Shown piece by piece: positions 25,655 through 34,823 of a stretch of 64,000 bases of DNA. Numbering within the stretch: position 1 is the first letter of the stretch; each line of letters opens with the position of its first letter. The notes below the pieces were generated by a model, which was not told the DNA's origin, did no database searches, and saw only the letters and a list, made by a program, of their open reading frames with translations. The translations under genes and the position numbers were made by a program. The stretch is from Acidobacteriota bacterium (GTDB lineage: Bacteria > Pseudomonadota > Alphaproteobacteria > Caulobacterales > Hyphomonadaceae), in assembly GCA_016712445.1 (NCBI GenBank), contig JADJRB010000001.1, positions 1,488,001 to 1,552,000 on the forward strand. Direction: 5' to 3'.

Positions 25655-27694
25655 CTAACGGCCTTCCCGGCGCCAGGCGAGCAGCAGCATCAGGATCAGG
25701 GCGCCTGCCGCCAGCAGGCCCGGCAGCAGCGGCTGGCTGGTCGACGAGCGCACCGCGTAGGCCTCCCGTTCGCGCAGGCCGATCCAGCCATTGCCGGCGG
25801 CTGTCCGCTGGTTGCCGATCCTGCGGATTTCCGGAAGGTTGGTGCCGTCGGCGTTCAGGCGGAGAACCCCGCCGCCGGTCGCCCGGGCTACTGGCTCAAG
25901 CAGGTCGGCGGTCGATGTCAGGTCGGCATATTCACGCGGGTTCGCCGGGCCGTTCAGCGCGATCGCCTCCAGGCCGCCCGACCGGGCGCGATAGATGCCG
26001 AGTTCGTCGATGGACGCTTCGGCAGTGAAGGTGCCGGGGCCGCGGTTGACCCAGCGCGGGCGGAGCGTATCGCCTTCGGGCGTCTCGATTTCGAGCGGCG
26101 GCGCCGTGTCGAGCAGCGTGCGCAGCTCCACCGTCGCCTTTCCCGAATCGGCCTGGATCGACAGGCGGCGCTCTTCGAGCTCCGGCTCCTTCATCATCCA
26201 GTGCACCATGCGGCGGATCAGTTCGGCGAACGGGCCGCCGCCGTCATAGCCGCTGGCCCAGAGCCAGATCTGGTCGGACATCAGCATGCCGACGCGTCCC
26301 TTGTCGACGCGGTCGACGATCAGCAGCGGCCGCCCTTCCGGTCCCGCGATCAGCACGTCGCCGGCCACCGCATCCGCCTCGATATAGCGCATCCAGGCGC
26401 CCCATTGGCTGTCATCCAGCGGTGCGGTGACGGAATGGCGCTTGCCCGGCCCGGTCAGCTTTGGCTTGAAGCTCCCGGTACGGATGACCCCCGTAGGAGT
26501 GGCGGGCAGCACCGAGGCGAGCGGCGAGCGCGCGAGGCTCGCCGGCCCCGCAAACTGCTCGCCCGCGACAATCAGCAAGGCGCCGCCATCGGCCACATAG
26601 CGCGCCATGTTGGCGAGATAGGCCTGCGTGATGACGCCCTGGCGCTCATACTGGTCAAAGATGATGAGGTCGAACTCGGTCAGCTTCTGTTCGAACAGTT
26701 CCTCGGTCGGGAAGGCGATGAGCGCCAGTTCCTCGGGCCGCGCATAGTCGGTCTTGAAGGGTGGCCTCAGAATCGTGAAGTGGACAAGGTCGACCGACGG
26801 ATCTGATTTCAGCAGGTCGCGCCAGACCCGGCCTGCCTGGTTCGGCTTGCCGGTGACCAGCAACACGCGCAGCCGGTCTCGCACGCCCGCGATCGTCATG
26901 GCGGTGCGGTTGTTGGCGAGCGTCAGTTCTTCCGGCCCGGGCGGCGCCTCGATCACCACCATGTTCTCGCCGCGCCGCTCGATCTCGACCGGGATGGGCG
27001 TGTCTTCGCCTGCTTTCACGCGGATACGCACCGGCGCGCCGCCATTCAGTGAAACCTGCAGGTCAACCTCGCCGCCGCGCGGGTCTTCAACCCGCACGAC
27101 AAGGTCTGCGCTTTCGCCGACGATGCCGAAGTTCGGCGCATTGACGATGCGAACGCTGCGATCGCCCCGGTCCTCGTCGCCGGCAATCAGGCCATGCAGG
27201 GGGCCGATCAGCGCCTCGGTACGATCCGGGTCCGGAAGGTCGTGGATCTGGCCATCCGTGATGAAGATCGCGCCCGCGATCCGGTCGCGCGGAACATCCG
27301 ACATCAGCCCTTCGAGCGCACCGTCGAGATAGGTGCCGTCATCGCCGGGACTGGTCTCGAGCGTGCGCACTTCCAGCGTCTTGTCTTCGCCGAGTTTGGC
27401 GACGAGCGCCTTGTAGGCGGCCTCCGCGGCCTTCGACCGGTCGCCGAACTGCATGCTTTCCGACCGGTCGAGAATGACGGCGGCGACCGAGGGCAGGGGC
27501 TCGCGTTCCTCGTGCACGAGCGACGGGTTCAACAGGGCCGCGCTGAGCAGAAGGAGGCCGAGGGCGCGCGTCAGCCAGGCGCGGCCGCGCAGGCTGAAAT
27601 AGGCAATCCACGCCAACGCCGTCAGGCCCGCGAGAGTCCAGAACAGCGGCCAGCCGAGAAACGGCTCAAACCCGAGGCGTACCGCTTCGTTCAT
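25655..27694 (-). CDS. VWA-domain membrane protein, last gene of MoxR operon
   Basis: A 679-residue inner-membrane protein. Two N-terminal membrane helices (about 15-35 and 43-56) and one near the C-terminus (LLPGLLAAGALILMLLLAW) anchor it. Between them a von Willebrand A domain has the metal-ion-dependent adhesion motif D76-x-S78-x-S80 (ILDRSESMQF) and FITDGQ. A glutamine-amidotransferase-like segment follows (LIIFDQYERQGV, YVADGGALLIVAG). Comparable proteins lie downstream of moxR, DUF58 and batA/DUF4159 genes in many bacteria and are thought to assemble or insert envelope complexes. Its start overlaps the upstream gene by 4 bases (ATGA). Confidence 0.85.
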   Translation of the reverse strand: MNEAVRLGFEPFLGWPLFWTLAGLTALAWIAYFSLRGRAWLTRALGLLLLSAALLNPSLVHEEREPLPSVAAVILDRSESMQFGDRSKAAEAAYKALVAKLGEDKTLEVRTLETSPGDDGTYLDGALEGLMSDVPRDRIAGAIFITDGQIHDLPDPDRTEALIGPLHGLIAGDEDRGDRSVRIVNAPNFGIVGESADLVVRVEDPRGGEVDLQVSLNGGAPVRIRVKAGEDTPIPVEIERRGENMVVIEAPPGPEELTLANNRTAMTIAGVRDRLRVLLVTGKPNQAGRVWRDLLKSDPSVDLVHFTILRPPFKTDYARPEELALIAFPTEELFEQKLTEFDLIIFDQYERQGVITQAYLANMARYVADGGALLIVAGEQFAGPASLARSPLASVLPATPTGVIRTGSFKPKLTGPGKRHSVTAPLDDSQWGAWMRYIEADAVAGDVLIAGPEGRPLLIVDRVDKGRVGMLMSDQIWLWASGYDGGGPFAELIRRMVHWMMKEPELEERRLSIQADSGKATVELRTLLDTAPPLEIETPEGDTLRPRWVNRGPGTFTAEASIDELGIYRARSGGLEAIALNGPANPREYADLTSTADLLEPVARATGGGVLRLNADGTNLPEIRRIGNQRTAAGNGWIGLREREAYAVRSSTSQPLLPGLLAAGALILMLLLAWRREGR

Positions 27695-30549
27695 TGCGGC
27701 CCGCCATCCGGGTCCGGCACAGGCAGGCGCGGGTCAGCGCCCTGGCCTTCGCGCTCGCCGAGTCGCTCAAGCAGCGCCGGCACGTGCACCTGGTCGTCCT
27801 TGTAGCTGCCGGTCAGCACATACATGACGAGGTTGACGCCGAACCGCCGCGCCGTCTCGCGCTGTTCATTGCCTCCGTCCACGGAATAAAGGTCACGTCC
27901 GTTCTGGTCGACCGCCCAGGCAGAGGCCCAGTCGGCATCGCCGATGAAGACATGCGAGACGCCGTCGCCGCGCGGCGCGTTGCCTTGCCCGGTCTGTTCG
28001 ATCCACAGGCGGCGACCCGCAAAGCGGCCGGGGAAGTCGTCGATCAGGTAGAAGCTGCGCGACAGGACATGGTTCTTCGGAACGGGTTGAAGCGGCGGCA
28101 CGTCGAGGCCTTCCAGCAGCGCTTCCAGTTTCGTCACATCGGTCTGCGTGCCGGCCGTCTCCCCGGCGCGCGTGTCGATCAGCAGCGCGCCGCCTGAGCG
28201 CAGGTAGGCGTTGAGCCTGGCGGTCGCTTTGTCGGACAAGGGCGCCGCATTGCCGGGGACGTTGAAATAGATCAGCGGGTAGAGCTCCAGCGCGTCGGTT
28301 TCGAGGTTCAGCGCGTGCGGCTCGGCCGGCTCAACGGACGTCCGCATCAGGAGGATATTCGAAATGCCGATGAGCCCCGCGCGTGTCCTTGCGTTGAGCG
28401 CGCTGTCAGCGGTTTCGACATAGGCAAGGCGCATCTCGAGCGCTGCCTCGATCTGCTTCTCGGGCATTCCCGTGCCGGGCAGCGGCACCACGCGGGACGC
28501 GGTGGATACGGACCGGTAGGTGCCATCGGGCATCATCTGGTAGTCATACTGCGCGTAGGCCCTGTCCGGCGCAGCAAATGAAACCGCCGCAAGCGCCAGC
28601 AGCGCGGCGCCAGCCTGCGCCGTCTTCGCGCGGCCACCGAAACGGCGGAACCGCCCGGCCACGAACAAGGCGATGAACAGGTCCAGCGCCAGCAGCCCGG
28701 CGGCCAGCGACAGGAGCGGCCCCGCAAGGCGAAGCGAGCGCGCCTCGGCGTCGCCCAGCAGCCGCGCGGAGGCCGGCCAATTCGCGATCAGCTCCGGTTT
28801 CGCACCGGCGCCGGCATTCAGCGCGCGCGTGCCGGCGGGGCCCTGGTAGAGGCCCGGCGGGTGGATTTCGGAGGGCAAGGTGGCGGAAAACTCGGTCGCC
28901 TTGATCGGTGCCGCGCTGGTGCTGGCCCCCGACAGCCGGCCAAAGCCGTCCAGCGTGAGCTGCGGCGTGTAGGTGCCGGCTGTGTCCTCGATGGCTTCGC
29001 CGCGCCCGGCGGTGATCGCGCGTCTGAGCATCTGCTCGAACAGGCCCGAATAGGACAGGTCCGACCAGTCCGGACCAGCGGTGACGTGGAACAGGATCAA
29101 CATGCCGTTGCCGCGCGCATCGGCGGTCACCAGCGGCGAGCCATCGTCGAGGCGCGCCCAGGTCTTGCGGGAAAGCTCGGTATCCGGGCTCGCCAGGACT
29201 TGCTGGCGCACCTTGATGTCCTTCGGAACGGGCAGCCCGTAGAACGGCGACGTGCTCTCGAATTCGGCAAGCCCCTGCGGCTCTTCCCAGGCGAGCGTCC
29301 CGCCAAGGGCGCGCGAGGCGCGGCGCAGGTGAACCGGCAGGAGCTCGTCGCCCTGCGCGGCGAGGCGCGGTCCGGCGAAACGGATCAGGGCGCCGCCCGC
29401 TTCCACCCATTTGGTGAGCACTTCAACTTCGGCCGCCGGGATTTGTCCGACGTCGGACAATATGATGGCGTCCGGCGAGGTCGCCACGACCGTGTCGATG
29501 TCGCCCGAGGAGATGGAGGCGAACGGCTCCAGCGCCTTGCGGATATAGTGCATGTCCGACAGCAGGGGCTGCGCCGCCGTGCCTTCGTCGACAAGGCCGG
29601 CCCGGCGGGTGCGGTCGACCGAATCCCAGAGCCAGACTGTGCCGGCGCCGGACCGTCCGGTCACGTTGAACCGCGCGACGCGCGCCAGGGCGGCCGCCGG
29701 AATCTCGAACTGCGCGGCAGCCTCGCGCGCGCCCGCTTCGAACACGACTTCTGCAGACGCAATGGCCGAGCCGTCGCGGGTCTGCGCCGACACGAACGCC
29801 CGGGCGGTGCCATGCGATTCGGCGCGGGCAAGGCGAACGGTCACCGCGTCGGTCTCCGCCGCCAGTCCGGTGATCGCGACCGGGCCTTCTGCGGGCGCGG
29901 CAAATACCGTGAGGGGTGCGCGCGCGGCGAGGTCTGCGGCGAACGCCGTGCCGCCGCCATTCTCCAGGCCGTCGCTTGCCCAGAAGATGCGTGCGGGTTT
30001 CAGGCCGGACGCGTCGAGGCGTTTCAGCGCGTCGGCGCGGTCGGTGCCCCAGGCCTGCGGGCGCAGCGTGTTGATGCGCTTGTCGAGTTCGGCCTTTGAC
30101 AGGCGCTCGGCGGGATCGGCGTTCAGCTGCTGGGGAGCGGTCAGCAGGAGGTGTACCGCAGTGTCGCGGCTGCCCGCGTCCAGTGTCGCACTTGCGGCGT
30201 TTGTCAGTTCGGTCCAGCGCGGCGCCGAGGGCCAGCCATTGTCGATGACGATGAGGATCGGACCCTGCTCGGCAAGCTCGCCGGCCTTCGCGCCCGGCGC
30301 GTAGACGGGCTGGGAAAGACCGATGATCGCCGCCACGACCGCCAGTGTACGGATGAGCCACACCCACCAGGGCGTGCGCGCCGGCGTTTCCTCGATTGGC
30401 ACGGCGCCTTCGAGCAGCCGCAGCGACGGCAACTCCGCCTGCTTCGGCGCCGGCGGTGTGGCGCGCAGGACCCACCAGATCAGGGGCAGGGCGAGCAAGG
30501 CGAACAGCGCCAGCGGCGCGCCGAGGAGGAACGGGCCGAGCGTTGTCAC
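27691..30549 (-). CDS. BatA-like N-terminal and DUF4159 domain membrane protein
   Basis: A 952-residue inner-membrane protein. The N-terminal BatA domain has two helices (LLGAPLALFALLALPLIWWV; WWVWLIRTLAVVAAIIGL). A VWA-like domain follows in which the metal site is degenerate (IVIDNGWPSAP, not DxSxS). A long beta-rich central region leads to two more membrane segments at about 600-660. The DUF4159 domain closes the protein (LYPLIYFNVPG, LNAYLRSGGALLIDTRAGE, GDADWASAWAVDQ). DUF4159 resembles glutamine-amidotransferase folds. Overlaps both neighbours by 4 bases. Probably forms a complex with the VWA protein and is activated by MoxR, as proposed for related Bat systems. Confidence 0.85.
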   Translation of the reverse strand: MTTLGPFLLGAPLALFALLALPLIWWVLRATPPAPKQAELPSLRLLEGAVPIEETPARTPWWVWLIRTLAVVAAIIGLSQPVYAPGAKAGELAEQGPILIVIDNGWPSAPRWTELTNAASATLDAGSRDTAVHLLLTAPQQLNADPAERLSKAELDKRINTLRPQAWGTDRADALKRLDASGLKPARIFWASDGLENGGGTAFAADLAARAPLTVFAAPAEGPVAITGLAAETDAVTVRLARAESHGTARAFVSAQTRDGSAIASAEVVFEAGAREAAAQFEIPAAALARVARFNVTGRSGAGTVWLWDSVDRTRRAGLVDEGTAAQPLLSDMHYIRKALEPFASISSGDIDTVVATSPDAIILSDVGQIPAAEVEVLTKWVEAGGALIRFAGPRLAAQGDELLPVHLRRASRALGGTLAWEEPQGLAEFESTSPFYGLPVPKDIKVRQQVLASPDTELSRKTWARLDDGSPLVTADARGNGMLILFHVTAGPDWSDLSYSGLFEQMLRRAITAGRGEAIEDTAGTYTPQLTLDGFGRLSGASTSAAPIKATEFSATLPSEIHPPGLYQGPAGTRALNAGAGAKPELIANWPASARLLGDAEARSLRLAGPLLSLAAGLLALDLFIALFVAGRFRRFGGRAKTAQAGAALLALAAVSFAAPDRAYAQYDYQMMPDGTYRSVSTASRVVPLPGTGMPEKQIEAALEMRLAYVETADSALNARTRAGLIGISNILLMRTSVEPAEPHALNLETDALELYPLIYFNVPGNAAPLSDKATARLNAYLRSGGALLIDTRAGETAGTQTDVTKLEALLEGLDVPPLQPVPKNHVLSRSFYLIDDFPGRFAGRRLWIEQTGQGNAPRGDGVSHVFIGDADWASAWAVDQNGRDLYSVDGGNEQRETARRFGVNLVMYVLTGSYKDDQVHVPALLERLGEREGQGADPRLPVPDPDGGPQ

Positions 30550-31412
30550 CGCGCTGCCCCGAACTGTTCGATTTCCGCCTTCAGCCGCGCGGCGCTTTCG
30601 ATCGCGGGGGTGCCGGTGACATGCGCGGCAAAACCCCAGCCCATCCGGCGCGCCAGCGCTTCGAGCGCCGCGCGCTGCTCGGCAAACCGACGCTGGTATT
30701 CCTCGCGCATCGTCTCGGCGCGTCCGAGGATGCGGTCGATGGAGGCGCCCGGCCGCGAAAGTTTCACCCGTCCTTCATAGGGAAAGTCCACCTCCACCGG
30801 CGCCGATACGGCGAGCAGCACGCCTTCCGGGCACCGCGCGGCAAGCGGCGCAAGTCGGGCGGACCATTCCGGGATCGGATCATAGAAATCCGAGGCAACA
30901 ATAATTGTTGCGGCCGCGCGGGGCGGAGCGGGGAACACGCCGCCCGTGCCACGGATCAGGTCGGTCGCCAGCCGGTCAACGGCGCGCTTGCCGAAACTCG
31001 GCCGGCGGCCAGAGCCAAGCGCGCCGATCCGCTCGCCCTCACGTGACATCGGAATCGCCATCGTCAGCATCAGGAGGATCGCTTCCTCCGCCTTGGTGCG
31101 CAGGTCGCCGTCGCCCTTCCAGCGAAAGCCCGCCTGGTCGTCCGCCCAGAACATCACCGTGCGGGCGGTTTCGAGTTCCGTCTCGCGCACATACAGGTCG
31201 TCGCCCTTGGCCGAGCGGCGCCAGTCGATGCGCGCGGCGTCGTCTTCCTGGGCATGCCGCCTGTATTGCCAGAAGGTCTCGCCGCCGCCCGCGCGCCGCC
31301 GCCCCGCCGAGCCGATATGCGCCGCCTCCGAGGCTTCCGCCTTGAAGTTCAGCCCCGGCAGCTGCCGGGCCAGGCGTTCGGCTTCGGCGCGAAGGTCGGC
31401 AGCAGGGGTCAT
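30546..31412 (-). CDS. DUF58 domain protein
   Basis: A 288-residue protein with the DUF58 signature YRRHAQEDDAARIDWRRSAK followed by LYVRETELETAR. DUF58 proteins are encoded next to MoxR ATPases and are thought to be the adaptor between MoxR and the VWA proteins; the domain has a VWA-like fold. No signal peptide is seen, so it acts in the cytosol or at the membrane face. Overlaps the lipoprotein gene upstream and the BatA/DUF4159 gene downstream by 4 bases each, hence translationally coupled. Confidence 0.9.
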   Translation of the reverse strand: MTPAADLRAEAERLARQLPGLNFKAEASEAAHIGSAGRRRAGGGETFWQYRRHAQEDDAARIDWRRSAKGDDLYVRETELETARTVMFWADDQAGFRWKGDGDLRTKAEEAILLMLTMAIPMSREGERIGALGSGRRPSFGKRAVDRLATDLIRGTGGVFPAPPRAAATIIVASDFYDPIPEWSARLAPLAARCPEGVLLAVSAPVEVDFPYEGRVKLSRPGASIDRILGRAETMREEYQRRFAEQRAALEALARRMGWGFAAHVTGTPAIESAARLKAEIEQFGAAR

Positions 31413-32098
31413 CGCACCAGCGGCGCCGCGCAGGTTCTGGCGTCCGCAATGCGCCGGTCGGCTTCCTCGTCGCTTGTTTCGGCGAACACGGGCTCAGACC
31501 CGGCCACGGCCAGATTGTAGCGATACGCGATCAGGGTGCGCATGCCGGCTATCTCGGTCGCGGCGGCCTGGAAATAGTCCGTGCGCTCGACATAGGCATT
31601 CATTGCGGCCTCCGAGGCAAAGCGCATCACCTCCATCCGCTTCTCGCGTGTGGCCGCATGCTGGCGGGCATAGGCTGCGCCCTCCGTCAGGCTTCGTCCG
31701 CAGGCGGATAATGCCTCCGGCTCGGCGTTCATGCAGGCGTCCGCGTTGAGGATCTTCTCCTCGACCAGCGCCTCCGACAGGCCCGCGACCGGCGGCGGTG
31801 CCAGCGGCGCGAGACTGGACGCAGCCGGATCGTGCTGCTTCAGCGCCGCCAAAAGGCGCGCGCCTTCATCCCTCAGCCGCTTCGTCTCGGCTTCATACGC
31901 GGCCATCGCGGGGCCGGCCGGGAACAGCATCACCGCACGCTGGTCATCCCGGTGTTTCGCCATTGCATAGGCATAGGATACTGCCTCCCGCACCGCGTCG
32001 CGGCAGGCCCAGCCTTGCGCCTCTTCGGCCGGTTTGGGCGCCGCCGTGCAGGCGGCCGCCAGGAAAACGAATGCCCCTATCGACAGGCGCAGGATCAT
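31409..32098 (-). CDS. Predicted lipoprotein of unknown family within MoxR operon
   Basis: A 229-residue protein with a lipoprotein signal: MILRLSIGAFVFLAAACTAAP, the lipobox being LAAAC with cysteine 17. The mature part is alanine-rich and helical, with further cysteines (WACRDAV, DACMN, SACGRSL, RTCAAP) that could form disulfides in the periplasm. I recognise no family. It sits between moxR and the DUF58 gene, overlapping each by 4 bases. MoxR, DUF58 and VWA genes are usually adjacent; an extra lipoprotein between the first two is not a standard member and suggests the system acts at the outer membrane or periplasm. Confidence 0.8.
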   Translation of the reverse strand: MILRLSIGAFVFLAAACTAAPKPAEEAQGWACRDAVREAVSYAYAMAKHRDDQRAVMLFPAGPAMAAYEAETKRLRDEGARLLAALKQHDPAASSLAPLAPPPVAGLSEALVEEKILNADACMNAEPEALSACGRSLTEGAAYARQHAATREKRMEVMRFASEAAMNAYVERTDYFQAAATEIAGMRTLIAYRYNLAVAGSEPVFAETSDEEADRRIADARTCAAPLVR

Positions 32099-33093
32099 CC
32101 GGCTTTCCTCGCCAGGTCATTGATCAGGTCACTGAGCTTCGGCGCCTCGCCGGTCGGATCGTAGCGCATCGCCATCCGGTGGCCGAGACAGGGCTCGGCC
32201 AGCGCTTCAACGTCTTCCATCGACGGCGCGAGGCGTCCGCGCAGGAGCGCGCGCGAGCGTGCCGCCAGCATCAAGGCCTGTCCGGCGCGCGGGGAGGGGC
32301 CCCAGTCAACCAGCCTTCGCACGCGCGCGTCGCTCGTCTGTTCGGGCCGCGCTTCGCGGATCAGGTTCAGGATCGCGCCCACGATCTTTTCGCCGACCGG
32401 CATCTGCCGCACCAGCGCCTGGATCGCCATCAGGCGTCCCGCATCCAGGGCCGGGCGCACAGGCGCATCAGCGCCGCGCGTCGTCTCGATCAGGATCCGG
32501 CGTTCGGTATCGAGATCGGGATAGGTCACATCGACTTTCAGCAGGAAGCGGTCAAGCTGCGCTTCCGGCAGCGGATAGGTGCCTTCCTGCTCAATCGGGT
32601 TCTGGGTGGCGAGCACATGGAAGGGCGCCGGCAGGTCGTGGCGCACGCCGGCCACCGTCACATGCTTCTCCTGCATCGCCTGCAGCAGCGCAGACTGGGT
32701 GCGCGGGCTCGCGCGGTTGATCTCGTCGGCCATCAGCAGCTGCGTGAACACCGGGCCCTTGAGGAAGCGGAAGCTGCGCTGCCCGCCCGGCGCCTCGTCC
32801 AGCACTTCGGATCCGAGGATGTCGGACGGCATCAGGTCCGGCGTGAACTGGATGCGCTGGTTGGCGAGGCCGAGGGCGGTGCCCATCGCTTCCACGAGGC
32901 GCGTCTTGGCGAGGCCCGGCGCGCCGATCAGCAGCGCATGGCCGCCTGCCAGCACCGCCGCGAGCGCCAGTTCGATCACGCGTTCCTGGCCGAAGATGGC
33001 CCGGCCGATCTCCGACTTCACGCGGGCCAGCGCCTCGGCGGCGGCTTCGGCGTCCGCCACCGCGGTTTCGGATCCAGTCACTGTATCGGCCAT
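32095..33093 (-). CDS. moxR: MoxR-family AAA+ ATPase
   Basis: AAA+ chaperone-like ATPase of 332 residues, starting at the ATG at 33093; longer upstream frames lack a ribosome site. Walker A is GAPGLAKT (57-64), Walker B LLMADEINRASP, sensor 1 VLATQNPIEQEGTYPLPEAQ, and the lid domain ends with LINDLARKAG. MoxR proteins activate VWA-domain partners in envelope complexes. First gene of the five-gene operon that ends at 25655. It diverges from the DUF1285 gene, so the 75-base gap (33094-33168) must hold both promoters; it contains the AT-rich stretch CTTAGTCTGAAAGCC. Confidence 0.94.
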   Translation of the reverse strand: MADTVTGSETAVADAEAAAEALARVKSEIGRAIFGQERVIELALAAVLAGGHALLIGAPGLAKTRLVEAMGTALGLANQRIQFTPDLMPSDILGSEVLDEAPGGQRSFRFLKGPVFTQLLMADEINRASPRTQSALLQAMQEKHVTVAGVRHDLPAPFHVLATQNPIEQEGTYPLPEAQLDRFLLKVDVTYPDLDTERRILIETTRGADAPVRPALDAGRLMAIQALVRQMPVGEKIVGAILNLIREARPEQTSDARVRRLVDWGPSPRAGQALMLAARSRALLRGRLAPSMEDVEALAEPCLGHRMAMRYDPTGEAPKLSDLINDLARKAG

Positions 33094-33168
33094 TTCGCCT
33101 CGCCTCTCCGGCTTAACCTGCTTAGTCTGAAAGCCTATTTGTAAGGCGTGATTTTGGCGGAGATAGAT

Positions 33169-33756
33169 GTGACATCCAGCCCCGGCAGCAGTTTCGGCCT
33201 CGAAGACACGCTTAAGGCCATCCTGCCGGAAGGCAAGTTTGCGGGTCCGCTGCCGCCTGTGGACAAGTGGAACCCGGAAAAATGCACCGACATCGGCATG
33301 GAAATCCGCGCCGATGGCAGCTGGTGGCATGAGGGCCGGCCGATCACCCGCGCGCGCATGGTGAAACTGTTCTCCCGCATCCTGCGCAAGGATGAAGACG
33401 GCGTGACCTACCTCGTCACGCCCTACGAGAAAGTGATCGTGAAGGTCGAAGACGCACCGTTCCTTGCCGTTCGGGTGGACCGGACCGGTGAGCCGGGCCC
33501 TGACCAGTCGCTCACCTTCACCACCAATCTCGACTATGTGACGACCGCCGGACCGGACGCGCCGCTGCACATCGCGTTCGACGCCGGCACCGGCGAACCG
33601 GCGCCGTACGTGAACGTGCGAGGGCGCCTCGAGGCCAAGCTGACGCGGCCGGTTTTCTACGAGCTGGTGGACCTTGCCGTGCCCGCGCCAGATGGTACGG
33701 ACCGTCTCGGCGTGTGGAGCCGGGGCGATTTCTTCGCCCTCGGCCCGGCGTCCTGA
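33169..33756 (+). CDS. DUF1285 family protein
   Basis: A 195-residue protein starting at GTG 33169, six bases after a GGAG site; GTG 33148 is an alternative without a well-placed site. DUF1285 marks are present: KWNPEKCTDIGMEIRADGSW, then RPITRARMVKLFSRIL, YLVTPYEKVIVKVEDAPFL, and the C-terminal WSRGDFFALG. Structures of the family show two beta-rich domains; the function is not known. It overlaps no gene upstream. The NUDIX gene starts 9 bases after its stop and cca follows, so this is probably the first gene of an operon with the two. Confidence 0.88.
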   Translation: MTSSPGSSFGLEDTLKAILPEGKFAGPLPPVDKWNPEKCTDIGMEIRADGSWWHEGRPITRARMVKLFSRILRKDEDGVTYLVTPYEKVIVKVEDAPFLAVRVDRTGEPGPDQSLTFTTNLDYVTTAGPDAPLHIAFDAGTGEPAPYVNVRGRLEAKLTRPVFYELVDLAVPAPDGTDRLGVWSRGDFFALGPAS

Positions 33757-33764
33757 AGGGCACC

Positions 33765-34388
33765 ATGGCGTATTCCGGTCTCGAAGACTTCATTGCACGC
33801 GTGCGCGGCCGGCTCGATCCGCCGGCCGGTGACGCGCGCCTGATGGAAGGCGGCGACATGGATTTCCTGACGCCGGAGGAAGTTGCCATCATCCGCCCCG
33901 CGGCGGTCCTGTTCGGCGTCATCCCGCGCCGGGAAGGGGCGACCGCGCTGCTGACGCTTCGGCCGAACACGATGGCCGATCATGCCGGACAGGTCGCTTT
34001 GCCGGGCGGCAAGGTCGATCCGCTGGACCTCGATGAAGTCGCCGCCGCCCTGCGCGAGGCGCATGAGGAAGTCGGCATCCCGCCGCACGAAGTCGATGTG
34101 CTCGGAAAGGGCGCCCCGTATGTGACGGGTACGCGCTATCGCATCACGCCGATCGTCGGACTGCTGCCGCATGACTTCGTGCCGGTGCCGGAGCCCGGCG
34201 AAGTCGCCGCCGTGTTCGAGACGCCGCTCGATTTCCTGATGAACACGGCGAACCACCAGACGGGCGAGGCTTTCTATCGCGGCAAGCACCGCACCTATTA
34301 CGAGATGCCGCACAACGGCTATCGCATCTGGGGCGTAACCGCCGGCATCATCCGCCGGCTTTACCAGACGCTGTACGAAAGCGACTGA
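33765..34388 (+). CDS. NUDIX hydrolase, CoA pyrophosphatase (NudL/YeaB) type
   Basis: A 207-residue NUDIX hydrolase starting at the ATG at 33765. The NUDIX box is LPGGKVDPLDLDEVAA followed by LREAHEEVGI. RPAAVLFGVIPRRE before it and the extended pattern (LTLRPNTMADHAGQVALPGG) identify the coenzyme A diphosphatase group, which hydrolyses CoA or acyl-CoA to phosphopantetheine and adenosine 3',5'-bisphosphate. Nine bases after DUF1285 and close to the DUF6111 and cca genes, an order common in alphaproteobacteria. Confidence 0.92.
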   Translation: MAYSGLEDFIARVRGRLDPPAGDARLMEGGDMDFLTPEEVAIIRPAAVLFGVIPRREGATALLTLRPNTMADHAGQVALPGGKVDPLDLDEVAAALREAHEEVGIPPHEVDVLGKGAPYVTGTRYRITPIVGLLPHDFVPVPEPGEVAAVFETPLDFLMNTANHQTGEAFYRGKHRTYYEMPHNGYRIWGVTAGIIRRLYQTLYESD

Positions 34389-34493
34389 TCGGTCCGCCCC
34401 GCATTCAGGGTTCCTCAAGGCGTCGCAGCCCTTTATGTAGGCCAGAGGGGGCCGATCCAGACGCGCCCGAAACCAGAATAGGAACGCGCTGCC

Positions 34494-34823
34494 GTGGCCG
34501 GTCGCCTGCTCATCGAACTTTTCATCATATCGCTGCCGTTCCTCGTGTTCGGCCTGTTCGTGCTCGCCACGAAATCGGCCGAGGAAGCCGGCGCGCGCAA
34601 ATGGCCCGTCCAGTTGCTGTTCGCCATCGGCATCGGTCTCGCCACGCTTGCCTGGTTCGTGATGATCGCGCTCGAGCCGCGCGACCGGGGCATGTGCACC
34701 GAGCCGGCACGGGTCGAGAACGGCGTCGTTGTGCCTGCGCGCACCTATCCTTGCGAGCACCGGCCGGAAGATGTCGGCATCCCGCGACCGCACCAGACGC
34801 CGCCCGCCGATGCCCCCACCTGA
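34494..34823 (+). CDS. DUF6111 family small membrane protein
   Basis: A 109-residue protein with two membrane segments (LLIELFIISLPFLVFGLFVL; LLFAIGIGLATLAWFVMIAL). The polar tail contains two cysteines and a proline-rich end (CTEPARVENG, YPCEHRPEDVG). The pattern matches DUF6111, which in alphaproteobacteria lies directly before cca. The function is unknown. The cca start overlaps its last 14 bases in another frame, so the two are translationally linked. Confidence 0.85.
   Translation: MAGRLLIELFIISLPFLVFGLFVLATKSAEEAGARKWPVQLLFAIGIGLATLAWFVMIALEPRDRGMCTEPARVENGVVVPARTYPCEHRPEDVGIPRPHQTPPADAPT

Noticed and set aside
34729..34809. Extended start of cca
   Set aside because: The added 27 residues are read from the DUF6111 gene in another frame; the family N-terminus begins near 34810.
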